Positions 51,447 through 60,787 are shown, counted from the first letter of the stretch. The stretch is DNA of 64,000 bases from Planctomycetota bacterium (GCA_020851795.1 JADZCA010000046.1:1-64000), one strand, 5' to 3'. Notes: generated by a model from the letters alone, not told the origin. Numbers and translations: made by a program.

Positions 51447-52466
51447 TCACTCGGCGGTGAGCGTCGCGACGATCGCCGCGACGATGCGCTCGGCGTCGGG
51501 CAGGAAGGCCTTCTCGCGCGCGTAGAGCGGGTACGGGATGTCCCAGCCGGTCACGCGGGCGACGGGCGCGCGGAGCGACCAGAAGCACTCCTCGTTGAGG
51601 CGCGCCGAGATCTCCGCACCCAGCCCGCCCGACTTGACGGCCTCGTGCACGACGACGCAGCGCCCGGTCTTCTCGACCGAGGCCCGGACGAGGTCGGCGT
51701 CGTAGGGCGCCAGCGTCAGGAGGTCGATCACCTCGATCGAGGCGGAGAGCTTGGCTTCGGCCTCCTCGACGGCCCCCACCGACGTGCGCAGCATCGCGCC
51801 GTAGGTCACGAGCGTGAGGTCCTTGCCCGGCTTGACCACGCGGGCCTTGCCGAGCTCGAGCACCTCGTCGGGCAGCACCGGCTCGCGGAACGCGCGGTAG
51901 ACGCCCTTGGGCTCGAGGAAGAGCACCGGGTCGCCCTCGCGGATCGACGCGCGCAGCAGCCCGTAGGCGGTGCGCGGCCCCGAGGGCATGACCACCTTGA
52001 TGCCCGGCGTGTGGACGTAGAGCATCTCCTCCGACTCGGAGTGGTGCTCGAGCGCCTTGATGCCGCCGCCCGAGGGCGAGCGCACGACGAAGTGCAGGCC
52101 GCGCTGCCCGCGCGTGCGCGAGCGCATCCGGCCGGCGTGGCTCTGCATCTGCGCGAACGCCTGGTGCAGGAAGCCCGAGAACTGGATCTCGCACACCGGG
52201 CGCATGCCGCCGAGCGAGAGCCCGAGGCCCGCGCCGACGATGGCGTCCTCGGCGAGCGGCGTGTCCACCACGCGCGCCTTGCCGAAGCGCTCCTGGAGGC
52301 CCTTGGTGACGCGGAAGACGCCGCCGTCCACGCCGACGTCCTCGCCGAGCACCACGACGCGCTCGTCGGCCGCCATCTCGTGCGCGAGCGCGAGGTTGAT
52401 CGCGTCCACCATGGTCAGCGGCTCGGTCACCGTCGCGACCGCGGGGTTGGCAGTACCGTGGCTCAC
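51447..52466 (-). CDS. pdhB: 2-oxoacid dehydrogenase E1 component, beta subunit
   Basis: 339 residues. GTG 52466 overlaps the E1-alpha stop (GTGA). Motifs: VVVLGEDVGVDGGVFRVT, LAEDAIVGAGLGLSLGGMRP, HSESEEMLYVHTPGIKVVMP and VVHEAVKSGGLGAEI. It forms the alpha2beta2 E1 of a pyruvate or branched-chain 2-oxoacid dehydrogenase and decarboxylates with thiamine diphosphate. Substrate cannot be fixed from sequence. No E2 or E3 gene adjoins. Confidence 0.9.
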   Translation of the reverse strand: MSHGTANPAVATVTEPLTMVDAINLALAHEMAADERVVVLGEDVGVDGGVFRVTKGLQERFGKARVVDTPLAEDAIVGAGLGLSLGGMRPVCEIQFSGFLHQAFAQMQSHAGRMRSRTRGQRGLHFVVRSPSGGGIKALEHHSESEEMLYVHTPGIKVVMPSGPRTAYGLLRASIREGDPVLFLEPKGVYRAFREPVLPDEVLELGKARVVKPGKDLTLVTYGAMLRTSVGAVEEAEAKLSASIEVIDLLTLAPYDADLVRASVEKTGRCVVVHEAVKSGGLGAEISARLNEECFWSLRAPVARVTGWDIPYPLYAREKAFLPDAERIVAAIVATLTAE

Positions 52467-53659
52467 CGGGCGCCTCCCTTCTTCGACGGGGCGTCGTCCG
52501 CCTCCTCGAGCTCCCCCACCGCGGCCGCGCCGCCGGGCTTGGTCTTGGCCTTGCCCGCGCCGATGATCACGCGGCGGCCGCCGATCCACGCGCGCGCCTG
52601 CTCGCGCTGGCGCAGCAGGTCGGGCGGCGTCGTCTTGAAGACGTGGTCGAAGATCTCGAGCGGGTCCACGTCGCCGTCGCGGTAGGCCACGGCGGCGTCG
52701 AAGGCCTCGTTGACCTCGCGGTCGGCGGCGGCCACGAGCGCCTCCTCCTTCGCCGCGTCCCACAGCCCCTCGGCCTCGAGGAACCGGCGGACGCGGACGA
52801 CGGGGTCCTTGCCCTCCCAGGCCTTCTCCTCGGCCTCGGTGCGGTAGACGCGCGGGTCGTCGGCGGTCGTGTGCACGCTCTTGCGCCACGTGACCGCCTC
52901 GATGAACGTCGCGCCCTCCCCCTTGCGCGCGCGCTCGGCGGCCTCGGACACCGCACGGTAGACGGCGAACAGGTCGTTGCCGTCCACCTGCACGCCGGCG
53001 ATCCCGTACGCGACCGCCTTCTGCGCGATCGTGGCCGACGCCGTCTGGATGCGGCGCGGCGTCGAGATCGCCCACTGGTTGTTCTGGCAGAAGAAGATCG
53101 CGGGCAGCGTCATCGCGCCCGCGAAGTTCATCCCCTCGTGGACGGCGCCCTCCGAGGTGGCGCCGTCGCCGAAGAAGGCGATCGCGACCGCGCCGTCGCC
53201 CTTGAGCTTGCTCGCCCACGCGAGCCCCGCGGCGTGGCACGCCTGGCTCCCCACCGGGATCGAGATCGGCAGCACGCGGTCCCTGTCGGGATCGCCGACC
53301 TCGCTGCCCTCCTCGAAGCCCATGGCGTACAGGAAGACGTTCTTCATCGGCGCGCCGCGCCACAGGGCGGCGGGCAGCTCGCGGAACGACGGCACGAGCC
53401 AGTCGCGCTCCTCGAGCGCGGCCATGGCCCCCACCTGGCACGCCTCCTGCCCCATCGCCGGGGCGAAGGTGCCCATCTGGCCCTGCCGCTGCCGGCGGAG
53501 CATGCTCTCCTCGAGCCGGCGCGAGCGGACCATCGTGGCGTACATGCGGAGGAGCTTCTCCGGCGGGATCGCCGGGAGGAGCTTGCGGTCCACCTTGCCG
53601 TGCTCGTCGAGCACGGAGAGGTGGTGGATCGGATCGATCGGGATGGACGTCCGAGGCAT
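52463..53659 (-). CDS. pdhA: 2-oxoacid dehydrogenase E1 component, alpha subunit
   Basis: 398 residues. The thiamine diphosphate motif GDGATSEGAVHEGMNFAG runs from 164 and ends with NN at 193-194. AMGQEACQVGAMAAL and RKSVHTTADDPRVYR (a phosphorylation-loop-like region) fit bacterial E1-alpha. The tail after 370 is charged and low-complexity. TACCCT lies 8 nt upstream of ATG 53659, suggesting a leaderless transcript. Forms an operon with the beta subunit. Confidence 0.9.
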   Translation of the reverse strand: MPRTSIPIDPIHHLSVLDEHGKVDRKLLPAIPPEKLLRMYATMVRSRRLEESMLRRQRQGQMGTFAPAMGQEACQVGAMAALEERDWLVPSFRELPAALWRGAPMKNVFLYAMGFEEGSEVGDPDRDRVLPISIPVGSQACHAAGLAWASKLKGDGAVAIAFFGDGATSEGAVHEGMNFAGAMTLPAIFFCQNNQWAISTPRRIQTASATIAQKAVAYGIAGVQVDGNDLFAVYRAVSEAAERARKGEGATFIEAVTWRKSVHTTADDPRVYRTEAEEKAWEGKDPVVRVRRFLEAEGLWDAAKEEALVAAADREVNEAFDAAVAYRDGDVDPLEIFDHVFKTTPPDLLRQREQARAWIGGRRVIIGAGKAKTKPGGAAAVGELEEADDAPSKKGGAR

Positions 53660-53976
53660 AGCCCATGAGGGTAGCCCGTCCCGCGGGCCCCCGGTAGCGC
53701 CGTTCCGACCGGTCCGGCCGCGCGGACGCGGGCTTGGTCCGGCGACCGCCCGCCCATTCCCGGAGGACGAAGCCCGCCGCGCGTCCGACGCGCGTCAGGC
53801 CCCCGCGGGCGCTCGTGGGGTCCGCGGGAGAGGCGCGCGCGGGACCGTGGCCGCCCGGGGGGCGGCGGCGACGAAGCGGCCCGGGCCTCGTGGACCGGGA
53901 CGGCGGGCACGAGCGTGCCGCGTCCGGCGAGCCCGATCAGGCCCGGTCCGTCCCCGCCTCGCCCTTGGGCCGCCGT
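53660..53976. other. Gap between pdhA and agmatinase genes
   Basis: 317 bases holding the pdhA promoter. The open frames here are arginine/proline-rich and uninformative; I see no gene or RNA. Confidence 0.5.
53668..53673 (-). promoter_or_regulatory. -10 element, near-leaderless start of pdhA
   Basis: TACCCT on the minus strand, 8 nt before ATG 53659. Confidence 0.4.
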
Positions 53977-54915
53977 TCAGGCGCGCTCGGCCGCGGCCGT
54001 GTGCGACGCGGCCGCGCGCGAGGCCTTCGCCCGACGCGCCGCCTCGACGTAGGAGATCACCTTGTAGACGAGGCGCGCGGCGACGAACTCGGAGAGGACG
54101 CGGTCCTTCTCCGGCATCACCTCGACGACGTCGAACGCCACGATCTCGAAGCGCTGCGCCGCCGCCTGGATCATCTCGACGAGGTCCACCCACGAGAGCC
54201 CGCCGGGCTCGGGCGTGCCGGTGCCCGGGAGCACGCTCGGGTCGAGCCCGTCCACGTCGATCGAGAGGTAGACCGGCCGCCCGGCAGGCCCGAGCGCCTC
54301 CATCACCTTCGCGATCCACGCCGCGCGCGACGGCTCGCGCCGCAGGTGGTGCGCCCAGAACGTGCGGATGCGCGGCTCCTGCGCGAGGTACTCGGCCTCG
54401 CCCGGCGACGCGGAGCGGATGCCGACCTGCACCACGGGCGCGTGCTCGACGATCTTGCGGAAGATGCAGCCGTGACCGAACTCGGTCCCGCCGAACCCGG
54501 CGCGGACGTCGGCGTGCGCGTCCACGTGGAGGATCGCCATGCCGTCGTGCGCGGCGGCCGCCGCGCGCACGGGCCCGAGGGAGAGGCTGTGCTCGCCCCC
54601 GAGCACGCCGACGACCCGGCGCCCGCCGTCGGAGAGCTCGCGGCAGCGCGGCTCGAGGAGCGTGGCGAGCACGTCGGGCGGGGCGCTCGTCGTGACCGGC
54701 TCGGCGGTGTGGATGCCGGCCTTCCACGCCTCGATCCCGGTCTCCTCGTCCCACAGCTCGAGCTGCGTGGACGCTTCGAGGATCGCCTGCGGCGCGCGCG
54801 CGGCGCCCTTCTTGTAGGTCACCGTGCGGTCGTAGGGCACGGGGAGGAGGACGTAGCGCGACCGTTCGAGCGCCGCGTCGTCGTCGGAGAGATTGAGGAA
54901 GGAGGGACGCGGCAC
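53977..54915 (-). CDS. speB: Agmatinase / ureohydrolase family enzyme
   Basis: 312 residues from GTG 54915. Manganese-binding motifs: GVLGGEHSLS, LHVDAHADVR and SIDVDGLDPS; GHGCIFRKI completes the site. The typical Mn2 arginase fold hydrolyses a guanidino group to urea. Agmatinase is the most frequent bacterial function, though arginase or guanidinobutyrase is possible. It begins 7 nt after the DHH gene and is last in the pepA-DHH-speB run. Confidence 0.85.
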   Translation of the reverse strand: MPRPSFLNLSDDDAALERSRYVLLPVPYDRTVTYKKGAARAPQAILEASTQLELWDEETGIEAWKAGIHTAEPVTTSAPPDVLATLLEPRCRELSDGGRRVVGVLGGEHSLSLGPVRAAAAAHDGMAILHVDAHADVRAGFGGTEFGHGCIFRKIVEHAPVVQVGIRSASPGEAEYLAQEPRIRTFWAHHLRREPSRAAWIAKVMEALGPAGRPVYLSIDVDGLDPSVLPGTGTPEPGGLSWVDLVEMIQAAAQRFEIVAFDVVEVMPEKDRVLSEFVAARLVYKVISYVEAARRAKASRAAASHTAAAERA

Positions 54916-54922
54916 GGGTCGG

Positions 54923-56014
54923 CTAGTGCTCCGCAGGGACGTCTGGCGGCACGGTGAGGGGTTTGGTGAGCGTCTTCTTGACGTGCGCGGCCTCGAGGAA
55001 GCGCCCGAGCGCGGCCTCCTGGGCGGCCGTGACGTCCTCGCCGGCGAGCAGCGGGATCTGCGCGGCGGCGAGCGCCTCGTGGCCGCCGCCCGAGCCCCTG
55101 GGCCCGGCGACGGCGCGGGCCACGACGCCGGCGTCGATGCCCTCCTGCTCGAGCGCGCGGATCGAGGCGTAGAGCACGCGGGCGTGGACGCCGGTCACGA
55201 AGGACCACGTCATGCCCTCGAGGCGGAAGAGGAGGTCGGCGACCTCGGCGACGAGGTCGGAGTGCTCGATCTCGCCGAGGTGCGTCGTCACGGCGTGGCC
55301 GTGCACCGAGGCGTGGCGGAGCCCGCGCTCCATCACGCGGAAGTACGACTGCGGCACGCGCGCGCGCTGGATGCGGCCGATCAGGCGCAGGTCGGCGAGC
55401 GGGTAGAGGCGCGCGAACACCTCCTCGTCCACCGGCGAGACGTTGCGCGCGAGGTCCTGCGTGTCGGTCTGGATGCCGTAGACGAGCGCCGTCGCGACGC
55501 GGTCGGGGATCGCGAGCCCGTTGGCGAGGAACATCTCGCCGACGAGGCTCGACGTGGCGCCGTACCCCTCGTCGACGAGCGGCAGCCGCACCCCCGCGAG
55601 GCGGTCGCCGACCACCGGATGGTGGTCCACGACGACGTCGGGGACCATGCCCTCCGGCAGGCGGCACGTGCCCGCGCCGGGCTGCGTGTCCACGACGACG
55701 ACGAGGTCGTGGTGGCGGAAGTTCACCTTGAACGCCGGCACGATCTGGATCTTCAGGTACCGCATCATCGCGCGGTTCTCGGCCCGCCCGACCGTGCCGG
55801 TGAACGCGACGACGGGCTCCGACCGCAGCACGCGCTTGAGCAAGTGCTTGAGCGCGAACCCGCTCGCCAGCGCGTCGGGGTCGGGGTTGTGCTGGAGCAG
55901 GATCAGCGGGCGGCGGCGGCCGCGCGCCAGTTCGATGAGGGCCCGGAACCGGCGCTCGGCGTTCGACGCCGTGGCGACCGCGCCGTCGGGGCGGGGCGTG
56001 ACTTCGAGGGACAT
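54923..56014 (-). CDS. DHH-family phosphoesterase (NrnA-like)
   Basis: 363 residues. DHH domain motifs HNPDPDALASG (42-52), VVVDT (D109) and VVDHHP (130-133). The DHHA1 part ends in RGSGGGHEALAAAQI. The family cleaves short oligonucleotides or pAp-like nucleotides with manganese. NrnA types degrade nanoRNA and 3'-phosphoadenosine 5'-phosphate; the target here is an inference. Between pepA and the ureohydrolase gene with short gaps (32 and 7 nt). Confidence 0.8.
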   Translation of the reverse strand: MSLEVTPRPDGAVATASNAERRFRALIELARGRRRPLILLQHNPDPDALASGFALKHLLKRVLRSEPVVAFTGTVGRAENRAMMRYLKIQIVPAFKVNFRHHDLVVVVDTQPGAGTCRLPEGMVPDVVVDHHPVVGDRLAGVRLPLVDEGYGATSSLVGEMFLANGLAIPDRVATALVYGIQTDTQDLARNVSPVDEEVFARLYPLADLRLIGRIQRARVPQSYFRVMERGLRHASVHGHAVTTHLGEIEHSDLVAEVADLLFRLEGMTWSFVTGVHARVLYASIRALEQEGIDAGVVARAVAGPRGSGGGHEALAAAQIPLLAGEDVTAAQEAALGRFLEAAHVKKTLTKPLTVPPDVPAEH

Positions 56015-56046
56015 GCGGGGGCGCCTCGGCACCCCGGCCTCAGAGC

Positions 56047-57540
56047 CTACTTGCTCCCCCAGGCCTGGAGCGCCCGGACCACCAGTCGGACGCCGAACCC
56101 GGAGGCCCCCCGGCTCGAGACGCCCTTCGTCCCGTCGCCCCACGCGGTGCCCGCGATGTCGAGGTGCGCCCACGGGGTGCCGCCGACGAACCGCTCGAGG
56201 AAGCAGGCCGCGGTCAGCGCGCCGGCGTCGCGGCCGCCCGAGTTCTTCAGGTCGGCGTAGACGCTCTTGATCTGCTCGCGGTAGCGGTCCTTGAGCGGCA
56301 TCCGCCACACCGGGTCGCCCGACGTCTCCGCGGCGGCCTCGAGGCGCGCGGCGAGGCGGTCGTCGTTGCTCATGAGGCCCGCGGCCGCGCTGCCCAGCGC
56401 GACCACGCAGGCGCCCGTCAGCGTCGCCATGTCGATCACGGCCTCGGGCTTGGGACGGAGCTTGCTCGTCGCGTACGCCAGCGCGTCGGACAGGATCAGG
56501 CGGCCCTCGGCGTCGGTGTTGACGATCTCGATCGTCGTGCCGTTGGACGCCTTGAGGATGTCGCCCGGCTTGTAGGCGAGCCCGTCGGGGAGGTTCTCCG
56601 ACGCCGGCACGAGGCCGACCACGCGCACCGGCAGCGCGAGGCGCGCGACGGCCTGCATGACGCCGAGGACGGCGCCGCCGCCGCACATGTCGAACTTCAT
56701 GTCCTCCATCTTGTCGGCCGGCTTGATGGAGATGCCGCCGCTGTCGAACGTGAGGCCCTTGCCGACCACCGCCACGGTGGGCGTGCGGCGCGAGGCGCCC
56801 TTGGGCTCCCACGTCATCACGATGAGCTTGGGCGGCTGCGCCGAGCCCTGCGCGACGCCGAGCAGCGCGCCCATGCCCAGCGCCTGCATGTCGGCGCGCT
56901 CGAGCACGCGGACGTCGAGGCCGTGCGCGCGGCCGATCGCCGTCGCCTGCTCGGCGAGGTACGTCGGCGTGCACACGTTGCCCGGCTCGTTGCCGAGGTC
57001 GCGCACGAGCACCACCGAGTCGGCGAGGATCGTCCCCTCCTCGACGCCCCGGCGCGCGGCCGCGAGCTTGCTCGCGGGCGCGAGGACGACGGCCTCGGCG
57101 ACCGCCTTCTTGCTCTTGTCGGACTTGTAGCCCTCGAACACGTACAGCCCGAGCCGCACGCCCTCGACGACCGTCTCCGCCGCGGTGTGCGCCGCGGGTG
57201 CGTCGGGCAGGAGGACCGCGAGGCGGTCCGCGCCCGCGTCGCGCGCAGCCTTGGCGCCGTCGGCCGCGCCGTTGCGCGGCACGTCGAGCCCGGCGCCGCG
57301 GTCGCCCGTGCCGACGAGCACGAGCGTCTCGATGCGCGCGCCCGTGCGCTCGTGCAGCACCGCGACCTGGCCCGCCGCGCCCGTGAAGGTCTCGCGCGCC
57401 CACAGCGTGTGGAACGCGCCCACGAAGCCCGTGCCCGCCTCGCGGACCTGCGCCGACGGGTCCTTGCCCTTCGAGACGAAGACGAGGGCGGCCTTCGCGG
57501 CGACCTTGGAGAGCGGGGTGGCCTCGGCACGGATCTGCAT
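56047..57540 (-). CDS. pepA: Leucyl aminopeptidase (M17)
   Basis: 497 residues. Metal-binding and active-site motifs: VGKGLTFDSGGISIKP, KFDMCGGGAVLG, SENLPDG, IEIVNTDAEGRLILSDAL and DMATLTGACVVALG. Length and order are standard for M17. It cuts amino acids off peptides and can help peptide recycling. A TAGAGT box at 57568-57573 and GGAG near ATG 57540 suggest a normal leader. Confidence 0.95.
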   Translation of the reverse strand: MQIRAEATPLSKVAAKAALVFVSKGKDPSAQVREAGTGFVGAFHTLWARETFTGAAGQVAVLHERTGARIETLVLVGTGDRGAGLDVPRNGAADGAKAARDAGADRLAVLLPDAPAAHTAAETVVEGVRLGLYVFEGYKSDKSKKAVAEAVVLAPASKLAAARRGVEEGTILADSVVLVRDLGNEPGNVCTPTYLAEQATAIGRAHGLDVRVLERADMQALGMGALLGVAQGSAQPPKLIVMTWEPKGASRRTPTVAVVGKGLTFDSGGISIKPADKMEDMKFDMCGGGAVLGVMQAVARLALPVRVVGLVPASENLPDGLAYKPGDILKASNGTTIEIVNTDAEGRLILSDALAYATSKLRPKPEAVIDMATLTGACVVALGSAAAGLMSNDDRLAARLEAAAETSGDPVWRMPLKDRYREQIKSVYADLKNSGGRDAGALTAACFLERFVGGTPWAHLDIAGTAWGDGTKGVSSRGASGFGVRLVVRALQAWGSK

Positions 57541-57567
57541 CGGGTCGGCTCCTTGGACGAGCCGAAC

Positions 57568-57573
57568 ACTCTA
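57568..57573 (-). promoter_or_regulatory. -10 element for pepA operon
   Basis: TAGAGT on the minus strand, 28 nt before ATG 57540, with GGAG between. Confidence 0.4.
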
Positions 57574-57690
57574 GTCCCCGGGGGGCCACGGCCCACGCTT
57601 GCGCGTGCCGAGACCGTCCGACCGGGGGGATGCGGCCCCCACCGGGGGGGGCGGACCGCGGACCGCGCGGGCCCCGCGTCCTCGCCGACG

Positions 57691-58017
57691 TCAGGCGGTC
57701 GGCGGGCGCTTGGCCCAGCCGAGCCCGCGCAGGATGCCCAGCACCTCGCTCCAGGTCGGGAACGGGCGTCCGGTCTGCTCCTTGAACCGCGCGATCGCGT
57801 GGATGAACTCCAGCGTCTCGGCGTCGAGGTCGTAGCCGCCGGCCACCTTGCCGGGGTCGGCCCGGCGGTCGGTCGCCCGACGGTCGCCCCCGACGCGGCG
57901 GTCGACCGCGACCGGCACCGACACCTTTCGACGGTCCTCCCCACGACGGCGGTCGGGGCGGGTGCGGCGGTCCAGCGGGGCGGGCGCCGCGGGCTCGGCG
58001 GGCAGGCGATCGGTCAT
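57691..58017 (-). CDS. Conserved hypothetical protein with DRR-rich N-terminus
   Basis: 108 residues. The first half repeats RR/DRR (RRGEDRR, GDRRATDRR) and is probably disordered. The second half (ETLEFIHAIARFKEQTGRPF then PTWSEVLGILRGLGW) resembles a short conserved helical motif I have seen in planctomycete proteins. Function unknown. ATG overlaps the stop of the following-strand gene 58014-60032 (ATGA), so translation is coupled. Confidence 0.7.
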   Translation of the reverse strand: MTDRLPAEPAAPAPLDRRTRPDRRRGEDRRKVSVPVAVDRRVGGDRRATDRRADPGKVAGGYDLDAETLEFIHAIARFKEQTGRPFPTWSEVLGILRGLGWAKRPPTA

Positions 58018-60032
58018 CGGGTCACGCGGATCTCGACCGGGACGGTGGCGCCGTCGGCGACCTCGAACGTCTGTTCGAACCGCCGCCCGTCGACCGTCTC
58101 GACCTTGAGCATGACCGGCCCGGGCGTCACCGGCAAGAGTCCCGCGTCGAGGGTCTTCTTGCGGACGTACTCGCTCCCGCCCTCCGCGAGCCAGAGCGTG
58201 GCGTCCACGACGAGCGCGCGGCCGTGCTCGTCGGAGAGGCCCTTCACCTGCAGGTAGGCCTGCTTGCGCAGCACGACCGTCGGGAGCGTCGTCGTCGAGC
58301 CTGCCGCGACGTCGAACGGCTCCGTGCGCGCGGGGACGTGGCCCGGCGACCGCAGCTCGGCGACGTAGCGGCCCGGGAGCACGCCGTCGGAGCGGATGCT
58401 GCCCTCGCGCGAGACGAGCGTGGCGAGCCGGACCGCGGCGGCCCCCTCGCCCTCGCCGACCCTCATCAGCTCGGCGACGACGGGGTCGATCACGCGGCCC
58501 TGGTGGTCGCGCACCGAGAGGCGCAGGCTGCCGGCCGGGGTCATCCGGACCGCGCCCCGCCCCGCCTGCCCCGGGAGCACCTCGATCTGCGCGACGTTGC
58601 TGATCGTCGTGCCCGCGACGAGGAACACGTCGTAGCGCCCCGGCTTGACGCGCTCGACGACCGCCTTGCCGCCTTTGACCACCACGGGCTCGTCACGACG
58701 GTCGTGGGCCGCACCGGCGCCCCCCTCGATCGTCGCGCGCGCCGACCACTGCGGAGCGTCGGACGGGCCGCCGTCCACGTCGAGCTCGATCCAGCCGCCG
58801 CCGGTCGCGATCTTGTAGACGTCGTCGGACCCCTCCTTGACGCCGTGGAAGTACTCGACGTCGAAGGTCGGGTGGGTCATGCGCAGCACGTAGGGCCCGT
58901 ACGACAGGCCGGCCACGCGGAAGTGCCCGGCGGCGTCCGTCCAGGCGATGCGCGACTCGCGGCGGTACCACCAGTGCTGCGCGTACTGCGCGACGTGGTC
59001 GAGCGCGATCAGCACGTTCGCGATCGGCTTGCCGTCCTGGTCGAGCACCGTGCCGCGCACCTCGCGGCCTTTCTCCAGGTAGTACGTCTTCTCGAGCGTC
59101 TCGCCGGGCGCGATCACGGGGCGCCGGATGCGGCTCACCGCCTTGCCGCCGGGACCGCGGTTCGCGTCCTGCTCGAGGAACACCTCGGCGTCCTGGTCGG
59201 TCCACATGTACTCGGGGTGCGAGATCACGACCTCGACCTGCACCTCGTTCATCACGGGCCCGAAGGTGAAGCGCCCCTCGGCGTTGGTCGCCACATGGAA
59301 CGCGATGTCGCCCGGCGGCGGCACGGCGCCCCAGACCAGCGGGCCGAGCTCCTTGGCGACGTAGTCCGAGAGCACGGGGAACGCGTTGCGGGCGTTGATC
59401 GGCTCGGGGCCCGCGCGGTCCTGGTTCGTCCGCGTCTGGAACGCGATCGACACGTCGCAGCGCGGGACCGGCTCCTTCGTGACGGCGTCCACCACCTGCC
59501 CCTTGAGCCACCCGGCGAGCGCGAGGCGGATCACGTGGTCGGGCCCGGGGCGGAGCGGCTCCTTGGGCGTGTGGGCGAGCAGCCCCGGCGAGTACGACGA
59601 CTGCCAGCCGACCAGCGCCACGACCCGCGCGCCCCCCGCGGCCAGCGAGAAGCGTCCGGACGCGTCGGTGCGCGTGCGGGCCACGGTCTTGTAGACCCCG
59701 AAGGCGGGGATCTCGGTCACCACCGCCGACCCGTCGGAGTCCACCGCGCCCACCGAGACTTTCGCGTCGGTGTCCACGCCGACGAGGAGCACGTCGGCCT
59801 GCGCCACGAGCTTCCCGTCGGTGTCCACGACGGTGCCGGCGTACGTGCCGCCGACCTCCGTGGCCCCCCACTGGGTCTCGAGCGGGACCGCGGCCGAGGT
59901 CGGGACGGGCGCCGGCATCGTGGCGTCCACGACGAGCGGCGGCGTCGGGGTCGGGCGGAGCAGCAGGGCGGCGACGCCGACCGCGACCGCGAGGGCGGCG
60001 CCGGCGAGGACGAGCGTTCGGGACGACGGCAC
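58014..60032 (-). CDS. Carboxypeptidase-regulatory-like repeat protein, membrane-anchored
   Basis: 672 residues from GTG 60032. One N-terminal helix (LVLAGAALAVAVGVAALLL), then several CarboxypepD_reg/transthyretin-like beta-sandwiches: GTVVDTDGKLVAQADVLLVG, GQVVDAVTKEPVPRCDVSIA, RGTVLDQDGKPIANVLIALD and related units near the end. The middle also has DASGRFSLAAGG and AEGRFTFGPV. It is probably an envelope structural or binding protein. Next to the DRR-rich gene, overlapping it. Confidence 0.8.
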   Translation of the reverse strand: MPSSRTLVLAGAALAVAVGVAALLLRPTPTPPLVVDATMPAPVPTSAAVPLETQWGATEVGGTYAGTVVDTDGKLVAQADVLLVGVDTDAKVSVGAVDSDGSAVVTEIPAFGVYKTVARTRTDASGRFSLAAGGARVVALVGWQSSYSPGLLAHTPKEPLRPGPDHVIRLALAGWLKGQVVDAVTKEPVPRCDVSIAFQTRTNQDRAGPEPINARNAFPVLSDYVAKELGPLVWGAVPPPGDIAFHVATNAEGRFTFGPVMNEVQVEVVISHPEYMWTDQDAEVFLEQDANRGPGGKAVSRIRRPVIAPGETLEKTYYLEKGREVRGTVLDQDGKPIANVLIALDHVAQYAQHWWYRRESRIAWTDAAGHFRVAGLSYGPYVLRMTHPTFDVEYFHGVKEGSDDVYKIATGGGWIELDVDGGPSDAPQWSARATIEGGAGAAHDRRDEPVVVKGGKAVVERVKPGRYDVFLVAGTTISNVAQIEVLPGQAGRGAVRMTPAGSLRLSVRDHQGRVIDPVVAELMRVGEGEGAAAVRLATLVSREGSIRSDGVLPGRYVAELRSPGHVPARTEPFDVAAGSTTTLPTVVLRKQAYLQVKGLSDEHGRALVVDATLWLAEGGSEYVRKKTLDAGLLPVTPGPVMLKVETVDGRRFEQTFEVADGATVPVEIRVTR

Positions 60033-60059
60033 GAAGGGACCCTTCCGCGAAGCGATTCC

Positions 60060-60080
60060 GGTCAGCCTGACCGCATGCTA
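60060..60080 (-). promoter_or_regulatory. Promoter and palindrome for 58014-60032 gene
   Basis: TAGCAT (60075-60080) as -10 on the minus strand, with the palindrome GGTCAG-c-CTGACC (60060-60072) across the expected start of transcription; it could be an operator. Confidence 0.35.
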
Positions 60081-60111
60081 CCCGGTGCGCGCAGCCCCGT
60101 CGGCGCGGGCG

Positions 60112-60474
60112 TCAGACGAGGCCGAGCGCCTTGAGGTCGGCCCGGCCGCCGTTCTCGACGCGGTACGAGTCTTCGTCCTCGTGGTGCGTGCTGAACTCGA
60201 TGATCTCGCTGTCGGCGAGCCCGGTGAAGCGGTGGACGGTCCCGGGCGCGACGTGGCGGTGGTCGCCGGGCTCGAGGATCAGCTCCTCGCCCCCGATCTC
60301 GAGGAAGACCCGCCCCTTGATGACGTAGAAGACCTCGTCCTTGACCCGGTGGTAGTGCAGCGAGCAGCGGTGGCCCTCCTTGAGGACCAGCTTCTTGCCG
60401 CAGTAGTCCTTGTTGACGATCCAGTGCTCCTCGCCCCAGGACTTCGGGACGACGTGGGTCGGGGTGGACGGCAT
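60112..60474 (-). CDS. Cupin domain protein (mannose-6-phosphate isomerase-like)
   Basis: 120 residues, a single cupin: HRCSLHYHRVKDEVFYVIKG (HxH and E of motif 1) and PGDHRHVAPGTVHRF (motif 2, GxxxHxVxPGxxH). WGEEHWIVNKDYCG at the start resembles cupins linked to sugar-phosphate isomerase. Size matches stand-alone cupins; the substrate is unknown. TATCCT 7 nt upstream suggests a leaderless transcript. Confidence 0.88.
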   Translation of the reverse strand: MPSTPTHVVPKSWGEEHWIVNKDYCGKKLVLKEGHRCSLHYHRVKDEVFYVIKGRVFLEIGGEELILEPGDHRHVAPGTVHRFTGLADSEIIEFSTHHEDEDSYRVENGGRADLKALGLV

Positions 60475-60481
60475 CGCCCCG

Positions 60482-60487
60482 AGGATA
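60482..60487 (-). promoter_or_regulatory. -10 element, leaderless start of cupin gene
   Basis: TATCCT on the minus strand, 7 nt before ATG 60474. Confidence 0.5.
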
Positions 60488-60630
60488 CCCGGGGGGCACG
60501 GGGCCGCCGCCCGCCGAGCCGACCGGCGGGGCCGCCACGACCCACCGCTCGGGCGGGGCCGCGGCCCCCGTCCCCTGCGCTGCGCTCAGCCCACCGGCCA
60601 CCGCCGCTGGCTCCATCTCCGTCTCTCCCT

Positions 60631-60675
60631 CTCCACCCTCTCCACCCTCTCCACCCTCTCCGCCCTCTCCGCCCT
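60631..60675 (+). repeat. Tandem 9-base repeat
   Basis: Five head-to-tail units: three CTCCACCCT and two CTCCGCCCT. Confidence 0.85.
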
Positions 60676-60787
60676 CTCCCACTCCGCCTCCGCCCTCCCC
60701 TCCGCTTCCGCCCTTACGTCTGGTCCGCCTCTGCCTCCGCCATTTGCTCCTCCGTTCCCTCCGCCTCCCCGTCCGCCTCCGCCCTTC

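Noticed and set aside
53660..53976. Possible small gene upstream of pdhA
   Set aside because: Only Arg/Pro-rich frames with no start signals or motifs.
60631..60675. Tandem repeats considered as a CRISPR array
   Set aside because: Units are 9 bases, adjacent, with no spacers and no cas genes.
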